Assembly: GCA_021018995.1 (NCBI GenBank)
Contig: CM037588.1
Location: forward strand, 38,933,000-38,996,999
Reading direction: 5' to 3'
Length of the DNA: 64,000 bases
Source of the DNA: Chloranthus sessilifolius
Taxonomy: Eukaryota; Streptophyta; Magnoliopsida; Chloranthales; Chloranthaceae
Made by a program: the position numbers and the translations under genes. Positions 35,497 to 46,628 of the stretch are shown here, piece after piece; positions within the stretch are counted from its first letter, which is position 1; each line of letters opens with the position of its first letter. Below the pieces are notes generated by a model. It worked only from the letters and a program-made list of their open reading frames with translations. It was not told the origin of the DNA and did no database searches.

Positions 35497-36242
35497 TCAA
35501 AAAATTAAAAGGTACGTTGTACATGGAAAAGTTACTTTAAAGCCACATTGAATTTCGTGGTGGTTCTTGGCCCTCGTGATCATCATCATCGATGCTTTCC
35601 CTATAGTGTTGCCCATATTGATACCCATGATCATATGTGCCCCTTGAAACCGAGGTATTAACGACGGATATGGCTCAGTGTAATAGGTAAAGGTCGATCT
35701 TCTAAAAATTTGACCAATGAAGTCATATTGCTCGGGGTAGGTTGGTTGAGGCCAGTAGTATGGGTTACTGGTCGTTAAATCTTCAGTGTTTTGCAAACTA
35801 AATCCCCCGAAGCTAGAAGTCATAACCCAAATCATCTTGTGGACTTTGTGGGGGTGGTGGTGTTTTGTAAGATTCTGACGCTCCTCTTCCTTCAACCCCT
35901 CCACCTCTAAATGTAGTCGGTTCATAATCCCATGCGACAATACCTCCGTAAGAATAAGAGGGATCAACATCATCACCTCCACCACTAGTGCCAATGTGAG
36001 TTTCATCACTTCCACCATTACCCCCACCATCACCCCCAGCACCCCCATCATCGTCATTATCACTACCGGGCTGCATTTCGTCATCAGATCCAACCACTGA
36101 ATGACGATGCAATCTTCTTTTCCGTTTCGGTTGTTGAGAAGCCTGCTTCTCCGCTACTCTTTTAGCATCGTCCAACCACGAAGTGCTCTCACTATCCAAC
36201 GTTGACTATTCTCTCTCTTCGATCCACTGATTCAAAGGGTCA
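35497..36242 (-). pseudogene. hAT transposase C-terminal acidic tail (copy 1)
   Basis: Minus-strand text runs from the L1 insertion leftwards. It has KRKRRLHRHSVVGSDDEMQP, then a D/G-rich stretch, then PSYSYGGIVAWDYEP and SSFGGFSLQNTED. The matching tail in copy 2 is 25070-25797. The frame shifts once near 35850 relative to copy 2. Confidence 0.7.
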
Positions 36243-36249
36243 TCATTCG

Positions 36250-36257
<8 letters not shown>

Positions 36258-36297
<40 letters not shown>
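36258..36297 (-). repeat. TA microsatellite at the L1 3' end
   Basis: About 40 bases of alternating A/T directly between the target duplication and the 3' UTR, in place of a poly-A tail. Confidence 0.9.
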
Positions 36298-36299
<2 letters not shown>

Positions 36300-36451
36300 C
36301 GGTAATAACAGATTATATAAAAAGACCAGCAAGGCGCTGAAACCATATACAATCAGGACCAATATCAAAAAAAGAAGAGAAAAACAACAAACAAGAGCAA
36401 AGAAAGGACAATCAGAAAACAAAGAGACCCTTCAGGTCGTTGTCGGATCCC

Positions 36452-39400
36452 TTAACCCGGATCCCAACGGAAGCTGGATCTGCTATCCCCGATCCCACCG
36501 CTCAAATCCCATAAAGTGACGAGTTCCGCAATCGCCCTAAGAACCATGCGAACCGATTGGGACTTGTCTTCAAAAATTCTACGGTTCCTTTCACACCATA
36601 GGCACCACCATCCCGCAAACATCGCTGCTCTCCAGGCTCTCCTATTCCCCTCGCTGACCATGGCAGCCTCCCAACTGACCAAGAATGAGTGAGGAGAAAG
36701 GGGCATCGTCCAAGACATGCCGAATCCTTTCAGGATGGCCCCCCACACCTCTTGGGCCATGCGGCAATGAAGAAGAAGATGTGTCGCAGTCTCATCCTCA
36801 TCTGAACACATAACACACCTCGTGGGTACGTCCATTCCTCTGCGTATCAGCATGCCCCTGGTAAGGATTTTGTCCTTGCACACAGTCCACGCGAAGAACC
36901 TGATCTTGAGCGGGATTGGTACCTTCCACAGCTATCTACCATCAAACCTGATGAGCGGACGGCGCGAGTACCACTTGTATAGAGCTTTGACCGTGAACTT
37001 CCCATCTCGATTCAAATTCCACAGTCGCTGATCCATCCTTAAATTGTTTCGCCGGGCCGCATTCAGCTTACTCAATAAGGCCATATAACTCCCCACCTCG
37101 CCATCCCTCAGCCGTCTTCTGGTAGCTAAGTCCCGAACGTCCTTGCTATTGACCACAGAAAGAAACTCAGCAATCGTACCACCCGGGTTGGGGGAGAGGG
37201 CATAGATAGTGGGGAACATAACTCTAAGCGGATCCACATCCAACCACGGATCATCCCAAAAACGTATACGAGTCCCACAACCCCAGCTATATCCCACTCC
37301 TTTAGCCAGACTCTCCTACGTGTGGGATATTTCTCTCCACCATGAGGATGCATGTTTGTGGGAAGATAGACGTAACCCCCAATTCCCCACGGATAAACCA
37401 TATTTGTCTCGCAAAACCAGCCACCAAAGGCATCCCCGCTCGTCCTCCCTTCCCGCTCTCCATATCCACTTCCCGAGCAATGCCAAATTAGTTCTCTTGA
37501 GACTCCGAATCCCTAGCCCCCCATAGATCATAGGCAACTGACATGTATCCCAATTAACGAGATGGTACCGCCGGTTCTGAGCAGCCCCCTCCCACAAAAA
37601 TGATCGTTGAATCTGCTCCAATCGATCAATGATTTTAGCGGGACACCTATACATTGACAAGAAAAAAATGGGGATCAACGAGAGCGCCGCTTTGACCAAC
37701 ACCAACCTTCCCCCGCTACTCAGCAGCCTGGCTTTCCAGGTTGACAATCGGTTTTCAAATCTCTGCACCACCGGTAACCAGTCCCGAGTCGTGAGCCTTC
37801 GGATTCCAAGAGGCAGCCCTAGATACCTGATTGGCAGCCCCTCAACATGACACCCAACCGAGCCAGCCATAGCCGCCAGCAATTCATCATCCACCCTTAT
37901 CCCTGTTACCGCCGACTTGAGGAGATTAATCCGTTGACCCGACACGGCCTCATAGACGGAGAGAACATCAGCCATCGCACAGATTTTCGACATCCCAGCC
38001 TTCCCAAATAAGATCGTATCATCCGCATACTGCAGATGAGTAATAAAGCGCCCCTGATGTCCCACTTCGATACCAGAAATCATACCCGCAGCCCTAGCTT
38101 GATGAAGTAGCCTAGATAGCGCCTCTCCCACCATATTAAAAAGAAACGGGGATAGTGGATCACCCTGCCTGAGGCCCCTAGAGCTTTTAAAATACCCCTC
38201 CACAGTCCCATTAATCAATACTGAAAACCATAGAGAAGAGTAGCACCCTCGCATCCACTTCCTCCAAGTGTCACCAAATCCCAACCTTGTCATCATGTAG
38301 TCTAAATTATCCCAGCTAACCCGATCATAAGCCTTCGCCATATCCGCCTTCCAAACCATGGCAGACATGTGGCGCGCGTGAGCTGAGTGAATAATCTCAT
38401 TGGCGACAACCACCAGGTCCAAGAGATGTCTACCACGCACGAAAGCCTCTTGACTATCAGAAATAATGGTACCCATTACCCACCTTAGCCGGTTTGCCAG
38501 CACCTTGGTGATGATCTTGTAGACACAATTAGTGAGGCTGATCAGACGGTAGTCGGAAATATCTACTGCCTCGGGTGACTTGGGAATAAGGGTTATAAAG
38601 GTAGAGTTGAGGGCTCTCCCAATAAAACCCGTAGAGTGAAATTCGTGAAAGACCTCCATCAGATCCGCTTTAATATTATCCCAAAAAACACGGTAAAATT
38701 CCATGGTAAACCCATCCGGCCCCGGCGATTTATTTCGGCCTCCCAATCTGATTGCACTCCACACTTCCTCCTCCGTAAAGGGGCCCTCCAGCTCCCTACT
38801 AGTCTCAACCGAAATGGATGGGAACTGCAGCTCGTCCAGCTCCGGTCTCGGCAGCCCCTCATCCGTGTACAATTGTTGGTAGAACCCCACAATATTATCC
38901 CGTACCTCCTCTTGAGTCGAGTGCTCTACCCCATCCACTATGATATTCCCCAAGTATTTCGTTTTATTGCGGGCATTAGCGACCGCATGGAAGAACTTGG
39001 TGTTGGCGTCCCCTTCCTTTAACCACCTCACTTTCGCTTTTTTGCATCCACAAAATTTCCTCGGCCCTACAGATCTCCCTGAAGTCCGCCTCCGCTCGCA
39101 CTCGGTACTCCCTTTCCACCTCAGATAGGCCCCTGGTCTCCTCCAGATTGTCGAGCGCTTCCATTTTTGAGAGCAACTCCCCCTTTCTAACATGCACCTT
39201 CCCATACACCGCATTCCATACCTTAATCCTTTCCTTAGTCTGGCGCAGCTTGTTGATAAAACGAAAGGCAGCCGTCCCTCTCGACCACGGTTCCGCCCAC
39301 AACTCCCTGACCATCTCTCGAAAACCTTCGTCCAACAACCACATATTTTCAAACCGGAAGGGGGCTGGGCCCCTCACCCTCGAATCGCAAGTGAGCAGGA

Positions 39401-40082
39401 TAGGCCGATGATCCGATATAGCGCGCGCATGAGCATCCACTCGAGCTCCCGGGAAAATATCAAGCCAATCGGTAGTGCAAAGGAATCTATCGAGCCGACT
39501 GAGGGATGGCGAGGCCTGCATGCTAGACCATGTAAATCTGGCCCCCAACATCGGAATGTCAACTAATCCCCAATCCGCAATGAAGGAATTGAAGTCTCGC
39601 ATAACCCGAACGTTGGCCGGTCTACCCTGTTTCTCGAAGTCCCAACGAATGGCGTTGAAATCCCCGGCCATGCAAAGTGGGACGTCCCAACGAGCAGCCA
39701 GTGCATTCAACTCAAACCAGAAATCCCCTTTCTCACTGTCCGACACGGGCCCACAAATCCCCGCAAAACCCTAAACCTTCCCAGACACTTTATCTCGCAG
39801 CACAATAGAGGCCGAGTAAGCGCCCAGTTTCTCATCTAATTTATCGAACATAACTGACAACCAAGCCACCAAGATCCCTCCAGAAGCACTGATGGAGTCA
39901 ACTCCGATCCAATCCCAGCTACCACTCCCCAAAATAGAAGTCAGCTTCCTCCCATCAGAAGACCCCCACTTAGTTTCTTGTAAAGAAACCATAACCGGTT
40001 TGAAGCTCCTAATCGCCTGCTGAACCCCCGCCCTTTTCCAACGATCCGTAATACCTCTAACGTTCCATCGTAAAATCTTCAT
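36452..40082 (-). pseudogene. L1 ORF2 (endonuclease, reverse transcriptase, zf-RVT)
   Basis: ORF2 starts MKILRWNVRGITDRWKRAG at 40082. The endonuclease has QETKWG, GDFNAIRWDFEKQGRP and ISDHRPILL. The reverse transcriptase (37316 to about 39030) has VRWLKEGDANTKFFHAVANA, SPGPDGFTMEFYRVFW, LRQGDPLSPFLFNM and the catalytic LQYADDTILFG. The C-terminal zf-RVT region has CVMCSDEDETATHLLLHCRM. The total would be about 1,210 residues, normal for plant L1. Breaks seen: in-frame TAG near 39768, 37313 and 36933, and one base shift near 39040. The rest is open. It was probably active recently compared with the surrounding elements. Confidence 0.92.
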
Positions 40083-42341
40083 ATTTAAACGAACCTGAAA
40101 CCCGCCCGAATGGCCTCAACCTTTCACATCTCCCCCCACATCTCCCGTCTGACATTCCCCGTTGCAATCGCGCCAGTTCCCGCGATCCACCCCGCCTCCG
40201 CAACTTATTAGACGGACGACCCAAAATGATTGATCCGAACACCTCCCGAAGCTCCTCCTGTGATCCCTTAAACGTCATCCCGAGATTTCGCCCCACTCCG
40301 ATCAACCTATCAATTTCCTCCACCAAACCAGAATCCAACCCAAAGTCGTACTCCTCCATCTGTAGAGATACTTGCCTCTGCGTAATTGCCTCTGTACGTC
40401 CAAATTCCCTATGCAAAGACCATCTGGTCCAGCCACTCCCTCAATGGGTCCGTCAGCCTGAAATTGTCCTCCTCCCCAGGAAGAACGCCTCCCCCCAATG
40501 GGACCTCCGGTTCTCTGACAGACCTTCCTTCAACAACCAACAAGGAAGAGAATAAGTCTCAGAGAAAACCGTCCGGAAGGGGATCTGTGAGCACCATCCA
40601 TCATAACCCGTCAACCCTACGAGAACCGCCCAAGGATCTAGTGAGGCCCCCGCAACACCCTGGGTTTCAAAACTTATCGCCCATTAGAGACCCGGCCCCC
40701 AAAAGGTGCCAAGAAGGCCACGTGTCAAGAGGCGCCCCCCTCTCAAGTATAAACCCCCCCTTCGTTGTTTCCCACAAAGACACCCCTGCAAGCGAGTGTC
40801 TTCCAGAGTCTTCTGACGCCAGGCCACGTGTCATCTCTAGGCAGCTTCCCGCTTCCCGATGCCCCTGCTTAACCCTCCTCCTCAAATAAAACCTAACCGG
40901 CTTTCTGCAACGAAGAGAAGTAGTCTTCATAGATAGGCCGACCACCTCGATCTCCATCAGATCCTAGGTACGGTCACCTACCTCGTCTGACACATCCGAC
41001 ACATCCGACAACCCCCTGATCTCACCTATTTCCCCTTTTTGCAGGTGTACGATTACAGGATCAATGTTAGCACTGCATCGAGATCGCAAAGCTTCGATCG
41101 GCATCTCACCAACGCCGTCCCAAAGACCTATCTCCAACCACCGACAGATGAGAATGAGCGAGAAAGAGCCTCACGCCGACGGAATCGGAGAGATCCGTGG
41201 GCCCAAATCGTTCGGCGAGTCCGAGGTCGAGCACCCCTCCGCGGCTCCCGTAGAAATCCCATCCGGCGTAGCCCGTCCCTGTCGGACTGGATTTGTGAGC
41301 GCTTGTACCACCATTTTTGGAGTCTCTACGACGCCCGTGCCAGAGGACAGAACCCCCCACAACCTTTTGACCGACAGAAGCTTGACCCCAACCCCCTCCC
41401 CACGGGCGAGTTCTACGAAGAGCTGGCAGCGTTGGCCGTCAACCAAGACATCGACGAGCCGAGGAATCCTGTCAAGCCTCTCGACAGCGACGAGAATACG
41501 ACAATGCGACGTGATCCAGAGGTCGGCCGATCGCCGGTCAACCCTGATGAAGCGACCACAGCGACTCCCAATGACACGGAACATCTCCGGGGACCACGCA
41601 TGGAGAGGGAGGCCGAAGATATCTAGCCAAACCCCCCCTCCTCCTGAAGCACCATGGCCTTACCCACCGACGGTTCCCAGTGGCGATAGGCAACCGGACA
41701 ACCGTCAATGAAGAAGCTCTTTTTGAGACAGCAGACCGATGCATCCTCCTCCATACTGAAGCGCAAAAGGAAGGAGGAGGAGATAATAGAAACCGTAGGC
41801 CTAGTAGACACCTTCCAACTGTAATTGACCCACCGATGTATAGATAGTAGAGATAATAAATGACAGTTAGTCTCCAAAACGACCCAGTAATGTCTTAAGT
41901 TAGCTACCAACGCCCGAAGATGAGGAAGGTCGACCTCGAAAATCCCGAAGGGGATGGGAAGTTCCCGAGCGACGGGGACCCTCGGAGTCGAAGTAACTGC
42001 CTCCATGTTCCCCCGGCCGTCATACACCTCGCCCAACCGCTGGTCCGGGGAAACGAGGGAAGCCAAATCAAGCTTTCGGTTTTTTTTTGTAACAACTGAC
42101 CATGCCGAATATCTCCAATCTGATTCTCATCTAGAAAAACTTGGTTCTCTCTACACTGAGGCCACCTCTCATTAGCAGGAGTAACTAATTTGCCCGCAGC
42201 TCTAGTGGCAACGCAACCATGTCGGTGGCAAACAGAGCGCCGACGGAAATTGACATTGTGGCACCTACCACATAGCCAATCCCCGGCCCTAAGCACAAGA
42301 CACGATTCTCTTCTTCCTCCTATTCCCCTTCCGCAGCTCAT
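40057..42341 (-). pseudogene. L1 ORF1 (RanBP2-like finger plus DUF4283)
   Basis: The N-terminal part has GDWLCGRCHNVNFRRRSVCH then RHGC, which fits a RanBP2-type zinc finger (W-x-C-x2-C-x3-N-F-x3-R-x2-C), with its last ligand spacing altered. The middle part (41171-42066) has LRHYWVVLETNCHLLSLLSI, then WKVSTRPTVSIISSSFLLRF and FFIDGCPVAYRHWEP, then DIFGLPLHAW and RVIGSRCGRFIRVD. This is the plant L1 DUF4283 RNA-binding domain. The end reads LIGVGRNLGMTFKGSQEEL, with FTMER at the stop. Frame shifts lie in an A/T run near 42080 and a G/C run near 41630, and a stop near 41171. ORF1 and ORF2 overlap by 26 bases. Confidence 0.75.
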
Positions 42342-42513
42342 CTCGACTTGCAGTCCAACCGGTTGCCGGAGTTCGCCGGACGTTCCAGGGCATCTGGTAT
42401 TCTTTCAAAATTTTCTTCATTCGTGAATATAATCCAACTCGATGGGATTAAAATATTCATCATCTGTAAGTTAGAATATGATAGATGAATTAGTATATGC
42501 GTTGTCAATTATA

Positions 42514-44900
42514 TCAAATAAAAATTGTATGAACTAAGACTTTATATAATTGCTTACTACGGTTGGTCTTCTGCATATTCCCGATCCTTAATCGCATGTT
42601 GTAATGGCAGTAGACTAACTTTTCCAATCGTTTCATAGTTAGCCTATTCCTTATCTTTGTGTAAATGAGAGAGAAGGTACTCCAATTCCGCTCACAGTTG
42701 GAGGAACATGTTTGCGATAAAATACGCATTGGAACCTGCATCAGTATCGGACCATCAACTCCATAGTTCATCCACCAATCAATGAGTTTATCGTGCTGGA
42801 TTTGGGATTGCGCCAACCTCGTCTCAAATGACCCATGTCTCTTGCGGAACATGTTAATCTACAAAGATAGAATACAATAACCCACATATCAATAAATATA
42901 TCATATGACATTTGACTTATTAGTTATAAGGTATGATTACTCACGTCTCTTATGGCTTGACCTTAGTCCGCCAACTTAGGGAACATTCATTGGATCACAT
43001 TGAGCAAACGGTTGTACACTTCATCGGCCTCACTTTACTTGAAGCGCCGTGTATACTGGAAGGCCGGATTCAAGTAGTGTGTTATACATAAAATATGAGC
43101 AATCTCATCAGCATATGAAAATAGTGAATAATATGAAAAATGGTAAATAAATAAAAATCACTATATAAGTAGTTTAGCATGTTATACCTGCTACATGCAA
43201 GTACTGGTGGAATTGTGTATCCCACCTATTGCTGATAATCGCCCAATATCGTTTATATTTGTAGGGCATTTGGTTTTAATAGCCAATTTTGCCTTATCTG
43301 TTGACTTGTAAACATACCCCATCGTTGGTTTCTTATCATCATCTACCAACCTCAACACTTGCACCAACGGGGTAGTGACGACGATCAAGTGGTCAACATC
43401 TGCCCAAACTGAGGGTTGTAGATCAGGTCAACAACTTCATTGCAAGCAGGTCTCTTTGATCATGGGAGGTTTAACTCATATTTTCTCTATTGTTCGGACA
43501 AGACCAAGCTTTTCAGCTCACGCCTATATCTAGCCAAGCTCTGTAGGGCTAGAAATTGTGTCGCAAATCGTAAAATCGCAGGTCGGAGCAGCTCGTTGTT
43601 AGTGAAGTTTCATTAAATTCACCAACTTGTCACTGTTGTACAGTAAGAAGTAATCATTTTTCCCTTTTGAATAATTGCATGTGCCTTACTTCTCTTTCCT
43701 AAATCCTCGAGAATGAGGTCCACGCAATGAGCGACACACGGAGTTCAGTATAAGTGAGGTCTCTTCAACATTAACTGCTTTCCTGCGGCTTTGTAATTGG
43801 CGGCATTGTCTGTTACCACCTATACAACCCGCTTCTCTCCAACCTCTTCAACTACCTTATCTATTAGTTGAAAGAGGTAATCAACCGTCTTCGCGTGTTT
43901 AGAAGTATCAACTAATTTCAGGAATAGTGTCCCGACATCGTTGTAGACCAAAAAGTTGATCAAACTCTTCCTTGTGGAACCGGTCCATCCATCGCACATG
44001 ATTGTACAACCTTTCTCATCCCATACTTCCTCAAAACTCTTCACATAAGCTCCTATCTCCTCATACTCATCATTTAGTAAGGACCTAGATACCTCATATG
44101 TAGAAGGCTTTTTAACTCTTGGACCAGCTTTTGCAGTTGTATTAATCACACTTATGAAGTACAGCGACTCTACAACCTGACTCGGAATGTGGTTGTATAT
44201 CAAGAACTTTGCAATAGATTTTCCAAGCCTCTTCCCCCATTTTTTCAGTGAGGTTGCACCCAATTTAGTTTGTTTGGAGCTTTCTGTCCGATACATGAAC
44301 GGATCCATGGGACCTGTAGTACAACCTATAGTAGAAGGCCTGGTCTCCCTCACGGATGATGACTTACGCAACCCGACAGTCTCCTGAATGTCCTCATCAT
44401 CATCAACAACATATGGCCTATGATTAGATCCACCACCGGCAACAGGCATGGATGGGCCCCTCAACCTGGATCGAAACCGATAATCGGCTTCTTCCTGATC
44501 TCGTCGTTGTCGTGCTTCTCTAGCACTGACCCTCATGACTCTCGCTGTCACCACATCCTCATTCTCATCCTCATCATCCCCAGGTTCAAGTGCAGAAAAC
44601 TCTAGATCTCCCCTCCTTATTCTCTCATACATTTCTCTATCCCGGCCAGCTTCAGCTTTTTTCTTTCCCGTAGCCGCTTACATGCTGGCTCTGACAGCTT
44701 CTCTCACCTCTCTGAGTACATTGGGACATCCTTTTATCTCTCCCTTAACGTGACCGAAATGCTCATTCAACTGTGTTATACCTCATCCCAACAATTTTTC
44801 TTCCCACAAAGCTTGCATTCTATTCAGAGTTTATCACCATCTATTGTTGTGCCTTATTACCAAGCTGGATCTTGTCCACGTACCATATTTATTTATTTCA
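42514..44900 (-). pseudogene. hAT transposase, main part (copy 1)
   Basis: The longest open stretch, 43820-44632, reads RIRRGDLEFSALEPGDDEDE, MDPFMYRTESSKQTKLGAT, then FEEVWDEKGCTIMCDGWTG and ends at KRVV before a TAG. The codons after it continue as VVTDNAANYK with no gap. The BED region upstream keeps CKLCGKK and the His pair but has a frame break. The dimerisation domain reads CSSNCERNWSTFSLIYTKIR then RLEKLVYCHYNMRL. In family members W-S-T-F and the C-S-S-x-C-E-R-N-W motif lie in the hAT C-terminal domain. The copy is non-functional as read. Confidence 0.82.
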
Positions 44901-44969
44901 CCTGCATGAATGAGCAAACGATTGGATTAAATTACATGTGATACATCATTGTATGAATGAGCAAACGAT

Positions 44970-45190
44970 TGGATTATTCTAATTTTTAATGATATGAGGT
45001 AACATTTTAAAATATTATTCTAATTTTTAATGACATTTTAAAATATTATTCTAATTTTTAATGACATTTTCAAATATTATTCTAATTTTTAATGACATGA
45101 GATAACATTTTTAAATATTATTCTAATTTTTAATGACATGAAATAACATTTTCAAATATTATTCTAATTTTTATTGATATTTTCAATAAA
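44970..45190 (-). repeat. Short AT-rich tandem repeat in hAT copy 1
   Basis: About six units of TATTATTCTAATTTTTAATG plus ACATTTTAAA, 31-45 bases long, some with an extra ACATGAGATA insert. They are absent at the matching place in copy 2. Confidence 0.85.
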
Positions 45191-45239
45191 TAAATTAAGT
45201 TTTTATATAATAAATAAATTACTAACATAATTTATTTTT

Positions 45240-45530
45240 TTTTAAACTTAATTTACTAAGTCTAACACAATTTATGTGTGATATGTGTGACATGTGTCAT
45301 GGGGTATGTGTGACATGTCTCATGTGTCACCTGCATCATCGGGTATGTGTGACATGTGTCACATGTGTCATGGGGTATCTGTCGCATACCCCATGACACA
45401 TGCGGCAGATCAATTACACATGTGACACGTGTAATTGATGTGTCATGGGGTATGTGTCACATGTGACACATCAATTACATGTGTAATTGATGTGTCACAT
45501 ACCCTATGCAACATGTCACACATGTATTAC
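45240..45530 (-). repeat. TGTGACATGTGTCAC palindromic repeats in hAT copy 1
   Basis: More than ten partly palindromic units of the type TGTGACATGTGTCATGGGGT, together with ATGTGTAATTGATGTGTCA, lie between the BED region and the right end. They correspond to 22370-22640 in copy 2 but have expanded differently. Confidence 0.8.
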
Positions 45531-46628
45531 TAACATATATTATTTCGTAAGTATTTATAAATAATTTTATAAAATAAATAAATTAAGTTATAAATTGACC
45601 CACATAAACCCCATAATTATTATCAAATTGACTCACGTATTATTATTTAATAAATAATTTTATAAATCAACCCACATAAACTTCAAAATTTGACCCATTA
45701 TAGGCTCAAATTAGGGTGGTTTAACTCAAAACCCCCTAATTTGGGCTTAAAAATTCAAGATATACCATGTTTAAGGGTAGATCTTAAATAAACCCCCCAA
45801 AATGTAGATGGGTAGATCTAGTGAAAATAGCTTTAAAAATACAAGCAAATAAAGAAAAAACAACTTATTTGATGGAACATGATACCTATGTGATGATCTT
45901 TGGCGAAAACGTGATGATTCCGAGCGTTCCGGGCGGTCCGTAGGCTAACTTTTGGTCTCTCGGTTGTTAAGGTATAGGAAGAAGAAACAGTTGAGAAAGA
46001 GGAGAAACTGGGGAAAAAAGGGGCTGAAATCGCATAAACCCCCCCCAAACCTGCGGGTCTAAAGTGGCTGGGCCCACAGCAAAAAATTGAAATTATCGGG
46101 CAATAATTTCAAATTATCGTCAGATAATTTCAATTTATCGGACGATTCGGGTGATAATTTATCCGTATCGTCTGATAAAGTGAAGATTTTAAGGGGCTTT
46201 AGGAAATAGTGAAATAATCGGACAATAAATTCAATTAATCATCCGATACGGGCGATAAATTGCCCGTATGGGACGATAATTACATAGTTTTAAAGGGGAT
46301 ACGATACAAAGCTATTGTATCGTATCGCCTAGGTCCAAAACTGATAAGTATCGGACGATACGTACCGGTATCAGACGATATTTTGACCCATGTACCCGAT
46401 CAAACGAGCCAAGCTCATTTAACCATTTCATACCCCGTACCCCACCTGAGCCATATGAGAAAATGTTGAATGAGGAGGTTCTAGAGGATTCAAACTTCAC
46501 CACCAATGCGGATAAAAATCAGGCATACCTCACAACATGGAAGGGCAAGCTAGGAGCGGAGCATCCAAAGTGTACCATACGTGAATTCTATAACTCATCG
46601 GGGATGAGTTCTCCCACCCAGGGAGAAT

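Larger units (their letters stand above)
36258..42416 (-). mobile_element. L1-type LINE, near full length
   Basis: A 15-base target duplication TCATTCGTGAATATA flanks it at 36243-36257 and 42417-42431. The sequence is on the minus strand: ORF1 at 40057-42341, ORF2 at 36452-40082, a 3' UTR of about 155 bases, and a TA-rich tail at 36258-36297 instead of poly-A. The body is GC-rich compared with the AT-rich DNA on both sides. hAT copy 2 has the corresponding uninterrupted site at about 25060-25085. The 6.16 kb length and presence of both ORFs suggest a full-length insertion. Each ORF has a few breaks. Confidence 0.93.
35013..46392 (-). mobile_element. hAT DNA transposon, copy 1, carrying an L1
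   Basis: The ends CATGGATCAAAATACTGG (left) and ATATTTTGACCCATG (right) are inverted repeats matching copy 2. Flanks AACCCGAT (35005-35012) and TACCCGAT (46393-46400) agree at seven of eight positions. The transposase is on the minus strand: BED region near 44780-44890, DUF659 43820-44632, dimerisation 42514-42852, acidic tail 35497-36199. An L1 (36258-42416) is inserted between the last two. Without it the element is about 5.2 kb. TATCGGACGATA-type subterminal motifs lie near both ends. It interrupts the C-terminal block of LTR element B. Confidence 0.9.

Noticed and set aside
39148-41711. Several plus-strand open frames of 85-215 codons
   Set aside because: They lie opposite L1 ORF1 and ORF2, and GC-rich codon structure keeps the opposite strand open. 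None has a recognisable domain.
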